The notes under the pieces are model-generated. The model had not been told where the DNA came from. It saw only the letters and a list, made by a program, of their open reading frames with translations, and did not search any database. DNA of 64,000 nt, taken from contig NZ_PEBS01000024.1 in the NCBI RefSeq assembly GCF_002869965.1, positions 1 to 64,000 on the forward strand, written 5' to 3'. Position 1 is the stretch's first letter. The number at the start of each line of letters is the position of its first letter. Positions 27,738-36,509 of the stretch are shown one piece after another. The position numbers were made by a program, and so were the translations under genes. Source of the DNA: Janthinobacterium sp. ROICE36. Lineage in GTDB: Bacteria > Pseudomonadota > Gammaproteobacteria > Burkholderiales > Burkholderiaceae_D.

Positions 27738-28473
27738 GAAAATCTATTACCAGGCCAAGGACAAGCTGATCACCTACAAGATTGTCAGCGTGTTGAATCC
27801 CGTATTCAATCTATTCATCGGCGGCGACAAACGTCCCATCTTTTTCGATATCGACCAGGTGTATCCAGCCTTGCGCCTGCTGGAACAGCATTACGCCGAG
27901 ATCAGGGCGGAGCTGGACCAAGTGCTGCCGATGCAGCACCGGATGCCACGCTACCATGACATCGACGACGATTTGCTGTATGCGTCCGGGCGCTACAACC
28001 GGGACAAGCACTGGAATGTGTTCATGCTGTATTGCTATGGCGAAAAGCCCAAATTCAACCGCGAGCAATGTCCCAGGACCTGCGAGTTGCTGGCGGCGAT
28101 ACCGTATCTGTGCCAGGGCTTTTTTTCGATACTCGATCCCGGGAAATCCATCCCCCGCCACACCAGCCCGTCGCGCTACTACCTGCGCTACCACCTGGGC
28201 ATGAAGGTGCCAGAGCAAAATCCCCCCTTCATCCTGCTGACCGACAAGAAATACACATGGAAGGAGGGCGAGGCGGTGTTGTTCGACGATAGCTGGGACC
28301 ATGAAATTATCAATCATGCCAGCCAGTTGCGCGCCGTGCTGATCGTCGATGTGTTGCGTCCCATGGCCTGGCCGGCGCATCTACTCGGTAGGTTGGTGAT
28401 GTTGCTGGCGCGCTGGATCTATGCGGTGGAAACGCACCGCCGGGCCAGCAATTTTGTCTGGAAAGTCGATTAA
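27727..28473 (+). CDS. Aspartyl/asparaginyl beta-hydroxylase (LpxO-type), 1
   Basis: This 248-residue Fe(II)/2-oxoglutarate dioxygenase belongs to the Asp_Arg_Hydrox family, which includes Asp/Asn hydroxylases and the lipid A acyl 2-hydroxylase LpxO. Metal ligands are His145 (SIPRHTSPSRYYLRYHLG) and His192 (DDSWDHEIIN), and Arg202 (LRAVLIVDVLRP) binds 2-oxoglutarate. The C-terminal stretch AWPAHLLGRLVMLLARWIY is hydrophobic and may touch the membrane. ATG 27727 follows CACGGAAG; an alternative ATG at 27694 lies within the ketosynthase. The substrate is either the acyl chain made next door or Asn/Asp in the Gly-rich proteins. Confidence 0.85.
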   Translation: MNFKKIYYQAKDKLITYKIVSVLNPVFNLFIGGDKRPIFFDIDQVYPALRLLEQHYAEIRAELDQVLPMQHRMPRYHDIDDDLLYASGRYNRDKHWNVFMLYCYGEKPKFNREQCPRTCELLAAIPYLCQGFFSILDPGKSIPRHTSPSRYYLRYHLGMKVPEQNPPFILLTDKKYTWKEGEAVLFDDSWDHEIINHASQLRAVLIVDVLRPMAWPAHLLGRLVMLLARWIYAVETHRRASNFVWKVD

Positions 28474-28516
28474 GCGCGCCGCCCGGTGTCCCGCAACCTG
28501 AGTAAGAGAGGCATAC

Positions 28517-29254
28517 ATGCAGCAGTCCAGTGCGATCATCATCACCGGCGGCAGCCGTGGAATCGGCCAGGCGCTGGTCCGCGACGCCCTGGCGCAAGGG
28601 AGGCGCGTCGCCACCTGCAGCCGCCACGAAAGTGCCTTCATCCGCGAATTGCGCGCGGACGATCCCGGCGGAGAGCATTTTTTCTGGCGCGCGCTGGACG
28701 TCGCCGACGCCGACGCATCGAAAAAATTCGTCAAGGATGTGGCCCGTCATTTTGGCTCAATCGGCGGCCTGGTGAATAACGCCGGCATCAGCGACGGCCA
28801 GTTTTTGTCGCTGACGCCGGATGACATGCTGCACCGGCTGTTGAGCATCAACCTGGAGGCGGTGATACGCATGACCCGCCAGGTCGTGCCCTATCTGCTC
28901 AGGGAAAACGGTGGCTCCATCATCAGCATCGGTTCCATCTCGGGCAAGCGCGGCTTTTCCGGCTTGTCTGTCTATGGCGCGACCAAGAGCGCGCTGGAAG
29001 GCTTCAGCCGCTGCCTCGCGCGGGAACTCGGTCCCCGCGCGGTGCGCGTGAACATGGTCGCGCCCGGTTTGTTGAGCACCGATATGCTGGCGGCAACTAG
29101 CCAGGCCGAACAGCAGCAAATCATCGCGCTGACGCCGATGGGACGGCTGGGCTCGGTCGATGATGTAACCGGCATCGTGCGCTTCCTCTTGTCCGACGAT
29201 GCGCGCTTCATCACGGGTCAAAGCATCGTTGTCGACGGCGGCTTCATTTGCTGA
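28517..29254 (+). CDS. SDR-family reductase, FabG-like
   Basis: The 245-residue short-chain dehydrogenase/reductase starts at ATG 28517 after AAGAGAGGC. Nucleotide-binding TGGSRGIG is at residues 10-17, NNAG at 87-90, the catalytic Ser lies in ISIGSISG (about 137-143), and YGATK gives Tyr153 and Lys157. The end DARFITGQSIVVDGG is typical of FabG. Beside a carrier and two ketosynthases it most likely reduces 3-oxoacyl-ACP to 3-hydroxyacyl-ACP with NADPH. Confidence 0.9.
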   Translation: MQQSSAIIITGGSRGIGQALVRDALAQGRRVATCSRHESAFIRELRADDPGGEHFFWRALDVADADASKKFVKDVARHFGSIGGLVNNAGISDGQFLSLTPDDMLHRLLSINLEAVIRMTRQVVPYLLRENGGSIISIGSISGKRGFSGLSVYGATKSALEGFSRCLARELGPRAVRVNMVAPGLLSTDMLAATSQAEQQQIIALTPMGRLGSVDDVTGIVRFLLSDDARFITGQSIVVDGGFIC

Positions 29255-29293
29255 CCATTTCATTGTTCGCCTATCAGGCACGGAAGGAAGCGC

Positions 29294-30037
29294 ATGGCCA
29301 CACTCTGGTTTTCCCGGGATGGCGGGGAATTTGACGGCAGCGAGCCGTGTTATTCTGAACCGTCCGACTTCCCGTGGGTGGACCGCCTCGAATCGCAATG
29401 GACCATCATCCGCGATGAGTTGGCGGCGCTGCTGGCGCATGAGATCATACACTTGATACCCTATCCGAACGATGAACTAACTTCGTCGCCGCTGCGGTGG
29501 AAAACCTTCGCGCTGATGTTCTGGCTGCACGAGCTGAAGCATAACTGCGCACAATGTCCCAAGACCTGGGCCTTGCTGAAGGACATACCCGGCATCAGCA
29601 GCGCTTCATTCAGCTTGTTGGAACCGCATACGGCGATCAATCCGCACCGCGGTGACACCAATGCGACGATACGCTGCCATATGGGCATAGCGATTCCCGC
29701 TCAGGCCCCCGATTGCGCATTTCAGGTGTCCGATGAAGTCCGCAGCTGGCAGGAAGGGAAGTTGATGATGTTCTGCGACGCTTATGCGCATGCGGCCTGG
29801 AACAACACAGATTGCCAGCGCTATATCCTGATCATCGATATCTTCCGGCCGGAATTCCTAGCGAAAAAACGTTTTGTCGCGAGACGGGTTCTAGCGTCGA
29901 TACTATCCGACATGTGCTACCAGCGCCTGGCGTGGCTGCAACGATTCTTCACGTTCAAACTTGCCGAGGCCATGTTGTTCCGGATGCTGCATATCCGCCT
30001 GCTTACGCGGTTTTTACTAGATAAACTCAGCCGCTGA
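29294..30037 (+). CDS. Aspartyl/asparaginyl beta-hydroxylase (LpxO-type), 2
   Basis: The 247-residue second member of the family starts at ATG 29294 after CGGAAGGAAGCGC. Ligands are His118 (AINPHRGDTNATIRCHMG) and His166 (DAYAHAAWN), with Arg176 (RYILIIDIFRPEF) for 2-oxoglutarate. It is only distantly similar to hydroxylase 1, so the two probably act on different positions or substrates rather than being a recent duplication. It is the last plus-strand gene of block 1; mobile sequences follow directly. Confidence 0.85.
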   Translation: MATLWFSRDGGEFDGSEPCYSEPSDFPWVDRLESQWTIIRDELAALLAHEIIHLIPYPNDELTSSPLRWKTFALMFWLHELKHNCAQCPKTWALLKDIPGISSASFSLLEPHTAINPHRGDTNATIRCHMGIAIPAQAPDCAFQVSDEVRSWQEGKLMMFCDAYAHAAWNNTDCQRYILIIDIFRPEFLAKKRFVARRVLASILSDMCYQRLAWLQRFFTFKLAEAMLFRMLHIRLLTRFLLDKLSR

Positions 30038-30232
30038 GTCCCTGGTATTTCTGCTGCAGCCCGGTGGCGAACAGGCCGAACTGCGAAATCCGGCAAAACC
30101 ATATCATGTTGACCCTGTGCTGTAGCCACATGCCCAGCCTACGCCGACTGACACCAACGGCGTCAGCACCAGGCTGGTGCCAGGTTGTCCGGCGAGAACT
30201 GGTTCAGCCACGCGTCGAGATCAGCTTGACGG
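30038..30232. other. Short unassigned stretch between block 1 and the IS relic
   Basis: About 195 bases. It starts with ACTCAG-CCG-CTGAGT at 30025-30039, a short hairpin without a T-tract. Broken minus-strand coding is possible, but no frame longer than a few dozen codons has recognisable content. No terminator for the long locus could be identified. Confidence 0.3.
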
Positions 30233-30851
30233 GGCTTTGTTGCATAAATCAGCTGAGGTCGTAATTCCCCAAACCCCAGGCGCAATTACGGCATGGTCAC
30301 CGCCACAGTCGTGGGCGTGCCCAACCGGGTAAACCGATTAAGGTTGGCGGCACGGACCTGCAGTTCGGCGACCTGTCGGTCGAAGTCACGTGCCATGACA
30401 CGCTCACCAAGCAGCTTGAAGCAACGCATCTTAGTCTCGACAAGGCTGCGCCGATTATAGCCGCTCCACTTCTTCCAGATTTTCCTGCCCAGCAGGCGCG
30501 TGGTGGCAAGGATGGCGTTGCGGGCTGTGGCGCCAGGACGCTGGTCCTTCCATGGCTTGGCATTCTTGCGAGTTGGGATGACCGCCTGTGCCCCACGTTG
30601 CGCGATCGCTTCATGTCAACCTTTGGTGTCGTAGGCACCATCACCGCTGACGCTTGAGACGGTCTCGTCGGCGGGAATCTGGTCAAGCAGGCATGGCAGT
30701 ATCGGCGCATCGCCTGTGGCGTTGTCGGTCACTTCAATAGCCCGGATTTCCAGCGTGGCCGCATCAATGCCAAGGTGGACCTTACGCCACTGACGACGGT
30801 AGTCGGCCCCATGTTTTTTGGCATCCACTCGCCTTCGCCCAGTATCTTGAT
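30233..30851. mobile_element. Truncated IS5-family insertion sequence
   Basis: The left end GGCTTTGTTGCATAAATC near 30233-30250 is a common IS5-group terminus. It is followed by a decayed minus-strand transposase gene. The other end is missing because the Tn3-family element begins at 30852, cutting the transposase in its N-terminal third. It predates the Tn3 insertion. Confidence 0.75.
30286..30851 (-). pseudogene. IS5-family transposase pseudogene
   Basis: The minus-strand frame reads GADYRRQWRKVHLGIDAATL, IEVTDNATGDAPILP and SGDGAYDTKG, then a TGA (30616-30618) where the family has Cys. It continues HEAIAQRGAQAVIPTRKNAK and RFTRLGTPTTVAVTMP to the normal stop at 30286-30288. Near 30826 a missing base separates GEGEW from the rest. 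One frameshift, one nonsense codon and loss of the N-terminus make it inactive. Confidence 0.85.
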
Positions 30852-30889
30852 GGGGAGAACAGGGGAAACGGGAAAAATCGTACGCTAAG
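30852..30889 (+). repeat. Left 38-bp terminal inverted repeat of the Tn3-family element
   Basis: It begins GGGGAGAACAGGGGAAACGG and ends TACGCTAAG, the Tn3-family pattern. It differs from the complement of the right end at three positions (21, 28 and 34). Confidence 0.9.
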
Positions 30890-30909
30890 GTTTTTCCCGG
30901 GTTGCTCAG

Positions 30910-31473
30910 CTAATTTGTGAGTTTGTTGCGGGCCAGCAGTCGCGCCACCGTAGACGGATGGACATTGAACAGGCGCGCGGATTCGGCGGCCGTTTTCTGG
31001 CCAGAATTGACCAGGTGGACAATTTCCTTTTGTTGCGTTGGCGTGAGCTTGGGACGGCGACCGCCGATACGGCCTTCTTCGCGGGCGGCCAACAAGCCAC
31101 TGTGGGTGCGCTCGCGCAACATGGCGCGTTCGAACTCGGCGAACGATCCCACAATTTGCATCATCATGCGCCCGGCCGGTGAGGTGGTGTCGACGGCTTC
31201 GGTAAGGCTGAGGAATCCAGCACCGGTTTTCTCGACCCTATCCATGAGGGTCAATACGTCCTTGAGCGAGCGTGACAGGCGGTCGAGCTTCCAGACAACC
31301 AGCACATCATCCTTGCGCAAATGATCGAGCAGGCGGCTCAGTTCCGGACAATTCCAACGGCCAGCCGACACCTTCTCTTCAAATATCCGTCCGCACCCCG
31401 CCGCGTTCAACGCCGCGATCTGTGCCGTGTTGTCCTGGTCTTGGGTGGAGACACGGGCATAACCGATTCGCAT
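30910..31473 (-). CDS. tnpR: Serine resolvase TnpR
   Basis: The 187-residue resolvase resolves cointegrates at res. RIGYARVSTQDQ holds the catalytic Ser at residue 9. The catalytic core continues with KLDRLSRSLKD and AEFERAMLRERT. The C-terminal helix-turn-helix (ESARLFNVHPSTVARLLA, about 164-181) binds res. Length is normal. It lies 14 bp downstream of the nuclease gene, so both are probably one transcript started from the res region. Confidence 0.95.
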   Translation of the reverse strand: MRIGYARVSTQDQDNTAQIAALNAAGCGRIFEEKVSAGRWNCPELSRLLDHLRKDDVLVVWKLDRLSRSLKDVLTLMDRVEKTGAGFLSLTEAVDTTSPAGRMMMQIVGSFAEFERAMLRERTHSGLLAAREEGRIGGRRPKLTPTQQKEIVHLVNSGQKTAAESARLFNVHPSTVARLLARNKLTN

Positions 31474-31487
31474 GAGTTTGCCCTCTC

Positions 31488-32576
31488 TTACTTGACTTCG
31501 GATGCAGTTGGATCGAGCCGATCCGGGCTGGGACGATTCTCCAGCCGCGCCTTCGATAGCGCCACCGCCTCGTGCAGCTTTTGCTCCAGCAATTGCCGGG
31601 ACGGCAAGCCGGTCAGGTATTCGGCGACATGAATGCCGCTTTGATCCAGCTCCAGCAATTCGATCTGTTCACGGTTCTTGCCCGTGCAGAGGATGATTCC
31701 TAGTGGTGGCGCTTCGCCAGGTTCTTGTTCATATTTGGCCAGCCAGCGCAGGTAGAGCTCCATCTGGCCTTTGTCAGCGGCCTTGAATTCGCCGAGCTTG
31801 AGTTCGATGGCGACCAGGCGCCGCAAGCGGCGGTTGTAGAACAGCAAGTCAATGTAAAAATCGTTGTTGTCGATTTGCAGCCGTTTTTGACGGGCGACAA
31901 AGCTGAAGCCGGCCCCCAGCTCCAACAAGAAATTTTCCAGTTCGCGCAGGATAGCGTCTTCGAGATCTTTTTCAAGGTAGCGATCGCGCAGCCCCAGGAA
32001 GTCCAGCACGTAGGGATCCTTCAGCACGAGGTTCGGGCCGAGCACCCCTTGATCGCGCAGGGTCGCCAGTTCGCTTGCCAGCAATTCGTCGGGCTTGCGC
32101 GAGAGCGCCGTGCGCTCGAACAACATGGAATCGAGCCGGCCCTGCAAGGTGCGGGTGCTCCAACCCTCGTCGCGGCACATTTCCAGATAGAACGCCCGCT
32201 TGAGGGGATCGTCGATGTAGATCAGGCTGCGCAAATGGGTCCAGCTCAATTGTCTACTCAGTGCGTAGACAATTTCCTCGGCCTCGAACACCTCGCCAAA
32301 GCGCAGCATGTGGCGCAGGTTCTTGGCGCCGAAGCCGCGCCCGTGCTCGGCTTCCAATTGTCGCGCCAGCGAAGCGACGATCTGTTCGCCGTAGCCGGCC
32401 CGCTCCCCTTGGAGCACCTCGGCGCGTATGCGCCGGCCAATGCGCCAGTACAGCATGGTCAAGGCCGAATTGACCGTGGCGGCCAGTCCGGCCCGCGCTT
32501 CGTCGATCAGGACGCGGATGTCGCCGGCCAGGCCGGTTGTTGTCACTGCTGCAGCTTGCACGTCTTGCGGTTCCAC
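31488..32576 (-). CDS. DUF1016/YhcG-family PDDEXK nuclease
   Basis: The 362-residue passenger starts with GTG at 32576 after GAGGAGCTAGCTG. The N-terminal half (LYWRIGRRI, GYGEQIVASLARQLEAEHG, FGAKNLRHMLRFGEVF, LSWTHLRSLIYI) is the DUF1016 N domain. The C-terminal half carries the nuclease core: FYIDLLFYNRRLRRLVAIEL with K at the end of the next strand (AIELKLGEF). YhcG-like nucleases recur on transposons and near restriction or defence genes; the substrate is not settled. Sitting between tnpR and tnpA, it travels with the transposon. Confidence 0.9.
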   Translation of the reverse strand: MEPQDVQAAAVTTTGLAGDIRVLIDEARAGLAATVNSALTMLYWRIGRRIRAEVLQGERAGYGEQIVASLARQLEAEHGRGFGAKNLRHMLRFGEVFEAEEIVYALSRQLSWTHLRSLIYIDDPLKRAFYLEMCRDEGWSTRTLQGRLDSMLFERTALSRKPDELLASELATLRDQGVLGPNLVLKDPYVLDFLGLRDRYLEKDLEDAILRELENFLLELGAGFSFVARQKRLQIDNNDFYIDLLFYNRRLRRLVAIELKLGEFKAADKGQMELYLRWLAKYEQEPGEAPPLGIILCTGKNREQIELLELDQSGIHVAEYLTGLPSRQLLEQKLHEAVALSKARLENRPSPDRLDPTASEVK

Positions 32577-32736
32577 CAGCTAGCTCCTCGATACGGTTCG
32601 TTCAGCACAAACCTGTTGCCAATGACAATCATTATGCAATACATTTACGCACCATGTAAACGCCATAGGAATCGTGTGCGGCCATTTGATTGCGCAAACG
32701 AACGTTTGCGCAATCATCCATCGTTCAGGAGCCCGT
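32577..32736. promoter_or_regulatory. Divergent promoter and putative res site
   Basis: This 160-bp AT-richer spacer separates the leftward tnpR-nuclease pair from rightward tnpA, where Tn3-family res sites lie. It contains a perfect 14-bp inverted repeat at 32687-32716 (TGATTGCGCAAACG, AA, then its complement), ending 20 bp before the tnpA ATG. Resolvase binding and autoregulation are expected here; subsites I-III were not separately mapped. Confidence 0.6.
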
Positions 32737-35703
32737 ATGCCCCGCCGTTCCATTCTGTCCGCCACTGAGCGGGACAACCTGATGGCCTTGCCCGAAGGGG
32801 AAGACGATCTGATTCGGCACTACAGCTTTACCGAGTCCGATTTATCCCTGATCCGGCAGCGTCGCGGCGACGCCAACCGGCTTGGCTTCGCTGTTCAGCT
32901 TTGCCTGCTGCGTTATCCGGGATACGCTATGGCTAGCGACATGGCGGTGCCGGACCCGGTAATCGACTGGATCGCTCGGCAGATACGCAGCGACGCCGCC
33001 GCATGGTCTCAGTATGGTGCGCGCGATGAAACGCGACGCGAACACTTTCAGGAACTCCGCGTCTACCTCAGCCTGTCCGCATTTGGTCTGCCTGACTTCC
33101 GCACGCTGGTGCATAGCCTTGCCGACCTCGCCATGCAGACCGACAAAGGGCTGGTACTCGCGGCGCAAGCTTTGGACACATTACGGCAGCGGCGCATCAT
33201 TCTGCCGGCGCTGTCGGTCATTGAGCGGGCCTGCGCGGAAGCGGTGACGCGCGCCAACCGGCGCATTTACCGGATACTGCTGGAACCGCTGCAGCCGCAC
33301 CATCTGCGCGGATTGGACAACCTGCTCAACGTTGCGCCAGATATCAATCTCACCTGGCTGGTATGGCTGCGTCAGTCGCCGTTGAGACCAAATTCCCGCT
33401 ACGTGCGGGAGCACATCGAACGCCTCAAGATATTCCAGTCGCTCGCTTTGCCGGACGGGATTGGCCGCCAGATCCACCAGAACCGACTCCTGAAGATGGC
33501 GCGGGAAGGCGCGCAGATGACGCCGCGTGATCTGGGCGATTTCGAGGACGAGCGACGTTACGCGACCCTGATCGCGCTCGTGATCGAGGGCATGGCCACC
33601 GTCATCGACGAGCTGATCGATTTGCACGACCGGATCATGGTCAAACTTTTCAGCTCCGCCAAGAACAAGCATCAGCAGGAGTTCCAAAAGCAGGGCAAGG
33701 CGTTTAACGACAAGGTGCGGCTGTATTCGCGCATTGGCCGGGCGCTGGTCGCGGCGAAGGAATCGGGCGGCGATCCGTATGCCGCCATCGAAACTGTGCT
33801 GCCGTGGAGTGAGTTCGAACAAAGCGTGACCGAAGCGGCCCAGCTGGCCCAGCCGCAAACATTCGACCATTTGCACCTGGTAAGGGAGCAATACGGCACG
33901 TTGCGCCGGTATACGCCCGAGCTCCTGGACGTGCTCAAACTGAAGGCGGCGCCGGCGGCGCAAACGGTCTTGGACGCCATTGACGTGGTGCGCGAGATGA
34001 ACGCGACCGGATCGCGCAAAGTGCCGGAAGATGCCCCAACCTCTTTCATCAAGGCGCGGTGGAAGCCGCTGGTCTTCACCGGCGAGGGTATCGATCGCCG
34101 CTTCTACGAAATTTGCGCGCTCTCGGAACTGAAAAATGCCCTGCGCTCTGGCGATATCTCTGTTCTGGGCTCGCGCCAGTTCCGGGATTTCGAAGACTAT
34201 TTACTGCCGCCGGACAAATTCAGCGCACTCCAAAAGGCGCACGCACTGCCCATTGCGATCAATCCCGACCTCGACCAGTACCTGCTTGAGCGCGTGCTGC
34301 TGCTGAACCAGCAACTGAGTACGGTCAACCGGCTCGCGCTGGCCAACGAGTTGCCCGATGCGATCATCAGCGCCACAGGCTTGAAAATCACGCCGCAGGA
34401 TCCGATCGTGCCAGAATCGGCGCAGGCGCTGATCGACCAAAGCAGCAATCTTCTGCCGCGCATCAAAATCACCGAGTTACTGATGGATGTGGACGACTGG
34501 ACCGGGTTCACCCGCCACTTCGTGCACCTGAAAAGCGGCGCGCAGGTCCAAGACCGGACGTTACTGCTTTCGGCGATCCTGGCCGACGCGATCACCCTCG
34601 GCCTGACCAAGATGGCGGAATCGAGCCCGGGAGCGAATTACTCGAAGCTGTCGTGGTTGCAGGCATGGCATATCCGCGACGAGACGTATTCAGCCGGTCT
34701 GGCCGATCTCGTCAATACCCAGTTTCGCCACCCATTCGCCGCGAACTGGGGCGACGGCAGCACCTCATCGTCGGATGGCCAGCGCTTCCGCGCCGGCGGC
34801 CGGGCCGAAAGCACGGGCCACATCAATCCGAAGTACGGCGCCGAGCCGGGAAAGATGGTCTACACCCATATTTCGGACACGTACGCGCCGTTCAGCACCA
34901 AAATGGTCAACGTCGGCATGCGCGATTCGACCTATGTGCTCGACGGGCTGCTTTACCATGAGTCGGATTTGCGCATCGAGGAGCACTACACGGACACGGC
35001 AGGCTTCACTGACCACGTGTTTGCGCTGATGCACATGCTCGGATTTCGCTTCGCACCGCGGATACGCGACCTGGGCGACACGAAACTGTACATTCCGGGA
35101 ACCGTCCAGGAATACCCGGGTTTGAAGGCGATGATCGGCGGCCCCCTGAACATCAAGCATGTGCGCACGCACTGGGACGACATCTTGCGCCTGGCGTCGT
35201 CGATCAAGCACGGCACCGTGACGGCGTCGCTCATGCTGCGCAAGCTCGGCAGCTACCCACGCCAGAACGGCCTGGCGCTCGCACTGCGCGAGCTGGGCCG
35301 CATCGAGCGGACGCTGTTCATCTTGGACTGGCTGCAGAACATCGAATTGCGCCGGCGCGTGCACGCCGGGCTAAACAAGGGGGAGGCGCGCAACGCCTTG
35401 GCCAGGGCGGTCTTCATTCACCGGCTCGGCGAAATCCGGGACCGGACGTTCGAGCAGCAGCGGTACCGCGCCAGCGGCCTGAACTTGGTAACGGCGGCGA
35501 TCGTGCTATGGAATACCGTTTACTTGGAGCGTGCTGCTCAGTCGCTGCGCGACGCCGGCAGTTTGAAAGACGACTCCCTACAGCAGTATATGTCACCGCT
35601 CGGCTGGGAGCACATCAACCTGACCGGTGATTACGTTTGGCGCCAGAACCGGAAAGTCGACGAGGGACAATTTCGACCGCTACGGACGCGGGAAAATCCT
35701 TAA
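32737..35703 (+). CDS. tnpA: Tn3-family transposase TnpA
   Basis: The 988-residue replicative transposase starts at ATG 32737 after CAGGAG, giving [20 protein letters not shown], the usual family start. The N-terminal DNA-binding part contains [20 protein letters not shown] and [16 protein letters not shown]. The C-terminal DDE catalytic region includes [39 protein letters not shown] and [14 protein letters not shown]. Full length and undamaged, so the element may still be mobile. Its last codons lie in the right terminal repeat. Confidence 0.95.
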   Translation: MPRRSILSATERDNLMALPEGEDDLIRHYSFTESDLSLIRQRRGDANRLGFAVQLCLLRYPGYAMASDMAVPDPVIDWIARQIRSDAAAWSQYGARDETRREHFQELRVYLSLSAFGLPDFRTLVHSLADLAMQTDKGLVLAAQALDTLRQRRIILPALSVIERACAEAVTRANRRIYRILLEPLQPHHLRGLDNLLNVAPDINLTWLVWLRQSPLRPNSRYVREHIERLKIFQSLALPDGIGRQIHQNRLLKMAREGAQMTPRDLGDFEDERRYATLIALVIEGMATVIDELIDLHDRIMVKLFSSAKNKHQQEFQKQGKAFNDKVRLYSRIGRALVAAKESGGDPYAAIETVLPWSEFEQSVTEAAQLAQPQTFDHLHLVREQYGTLRRYTPELLDVLKLKAAPAAQTVLDAIDVVREMNATGSRKVPEDAPTSFIKARWKPLVFTGEGIDRRFYEICALSELKNALRSGDISVLGSRQFRDFEDYLLPPDKFSALQKAHALPIAINPDLDQYLLERVLLLNQQLSTVNRLALANELPDAIISATGLKITPQDPIVPESAQALIDQSSNLLPRIKITELLMDVDDWTGFTRHFVHLKSGAQVQDRTLLLSAILADAITLGLTKMAESSPGANYSKLSWLQAWHIRDETYSAGLADLVNTQFRHPFAANWGDGSTSSSDGQRFRAGGRAESTGHINPKYGAEPGKMVYTHISDTYAPFSTKMVNVGMRDSTYVLDGLLYHESDLRIEEHYTDTAGFTDHVFALMHMLGFRFAPRIRDLGDTKLYIPGTVQEYPGLKAMIGGPLNIKHVRTHWDDILRLASSIKHGTVTASLMLRKLGSYPRQNGLALALRELGRIERTLFILDWLQNIELRRRVHAGLNKGEARNALARAVFIHRLGEIRDRTFEQQRYRASGLNLVTAAIVLWNTVYLERAAQSLRDAGSLKDDSLQQYMSPLGWEHINLTGDYVWRQNRKVDEGQFRPLRTRENP

Positions 35704-36270
35704 CGTACTATTTTTTCCGTTTCCCCTGTTCTCCCCGAGTAAGCAAAAGACAGCCGCTCGCACAGGCGTCGGATCACCGGCGGAAAATTCCTGTTCGATG
35801 CGGGAAAGCTGCATCGGCTCGGCTACAAATTTCAGGATCGATTGTTGGAGCGAGGGTGGGATTTCCGTTCGAGAGCAGGTGATTGCCACCAGCATGCGCT
35901 GCCAGTTGTCGGTCCACATTTTGCTCGCTGAAAGTTCGGCTGGCGGTACGATGCGGACTGCCATTTCGACGCCATCGATTATCGTGCTGCGCGCCTCGCA
36001 GGCATCGTCCATGACGAGCAACATTTCGCGATCGCCTTGGCGTACCCAGAAGTCAACTCGGAGTACCCCATCCGCGAAATTCAAGTCGAGTGGGCGCTCA
36101 CAAAATGTCTGGATTGTTGGATCAACTTCGAGACGTATCCACTGTTCAAAAACGGCTTCGCCAAAGCACTGCAGTCGCCGACCCAGCTTCAGGCTGTACG
36201 CCTCGATGATGCGAGAGCCGGCAGGCCTTGCGCGTGGAACAGCAGAGTGGAATCGTGCGGTTTTGTTCAT
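35680..36270 (-). pseudogene. TnsA-like endonuclease gene truncated by the Tn3-family insertion
   Basis: The frame starts at ATG 36270 (MNKTARFHSAVPRARPAGSR). Residues 30-90 show a TnsA-like nuclease pattern: FGEAVFEQWIRLEVDP, FCERPLDLNF, VLRVDFWVRQGDREMLLVMD. The Glu and Asp are present, but the lysine expected after the last strand is Asp. The last 19 codons come from the terminal repeat of the Tn3-family element, so the native C-terminus is lost. Partner genes of a Tn7/Tn5053-like element (integrase-type transposase, ATPase) are not present here. Upstream repeats at 36308-36443 may be the end of that element. Confidence 0.6.
35699..35736 (-). repeat. Right 38-bp terminal inverted repeat of the Tn3-family element
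   Basis: Read on the minus strand it begins GGGGAGAACAGGGGAAACGG and ends GTACGTTAAG. It overlaps the tnpA stop and supplies the false C-terminus of the TnsA-like gene. Confidence 0.9.
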
Positions 36271-36307
36271 GATTTCAGCAGCTTATCGCTGCTGCCGCAT
36301 CTTCAAA

Positions 36308-36443
36308 GCTACGAGTTGACGGATTTTCTTTCCGATGCTACGAGTTGACACAATTGCTTTCTTGGACGTGCCGGTAAATGTGTCACTGTCCGGCCCTGGT
36401 CAAGAGGGGGAGTCGCGTTGAAACCGGTGACACAATTGCTTTC
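36308..36443. repeat. Repeated sites, possible transposon end
   Basis: GCTACGAGTTGAC occurs at 36308-36320 and 36337-36349 (29-bp step). TGACACAATTGCTTTC occurs at 36346-36361 and 36428-36443. Multiple short direct repeats beside a TnsA-like gene are what transposase-binding sites of Tn7/Tn5053-like ends look like. The TGTCA sequence within the complements fits such ends. The exact terminus was not located. Confidence 0.5.
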
Positions 36444-36509
36444 CTCTACGCCAGCAGACGAACTGCTCTATCTGCCCAACGGTATGAGATTTTCTTCACG
36501 GCGTTTTCC

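Larger units (their letters stand above)
30852..35736. mobile_element. Tn3-family transposon with DUF1016 nuclease passenger
   Basis: The 4885-bp element is bounded by 38-bp inverted repeats (30852-30889 and 35699-35736; 35 of 38 bases match), both starting GGGG on the outside and ending TAAG inside. Gene order: tnpR and the nuclease gene leftward, then the res region, then tnpA rightward. No 5-bp target duplication is seen (TTGAT left, GAGTA right), so the flanks have been rearranged. It lies between an IS5 relic and a TnsA-like gene and truncates both. Confidence 0.9.

Noticed and set aside
459..30037. Contractile injection system or phage tail locus
   Set aside because: No sheath, tube, baseplate, tape-measure or AAA+ ATPase protein could be recognised. 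Large orphan proteins alone are not enough.
30297..30710. Minus-strand 137-codon frame as a gene
   Set aside because: It is the wrong frame across the IS5 transposase pseudogene; the true frame is interrupted by TGA at 30616-30618.
30852..35736. Recent Tn3 insertion with 5-bp target duplication
   Set aside because: The 5 bases on either side (TTGAT and GAGTA) do not match, and the two flanks belong to different interrupted genes.
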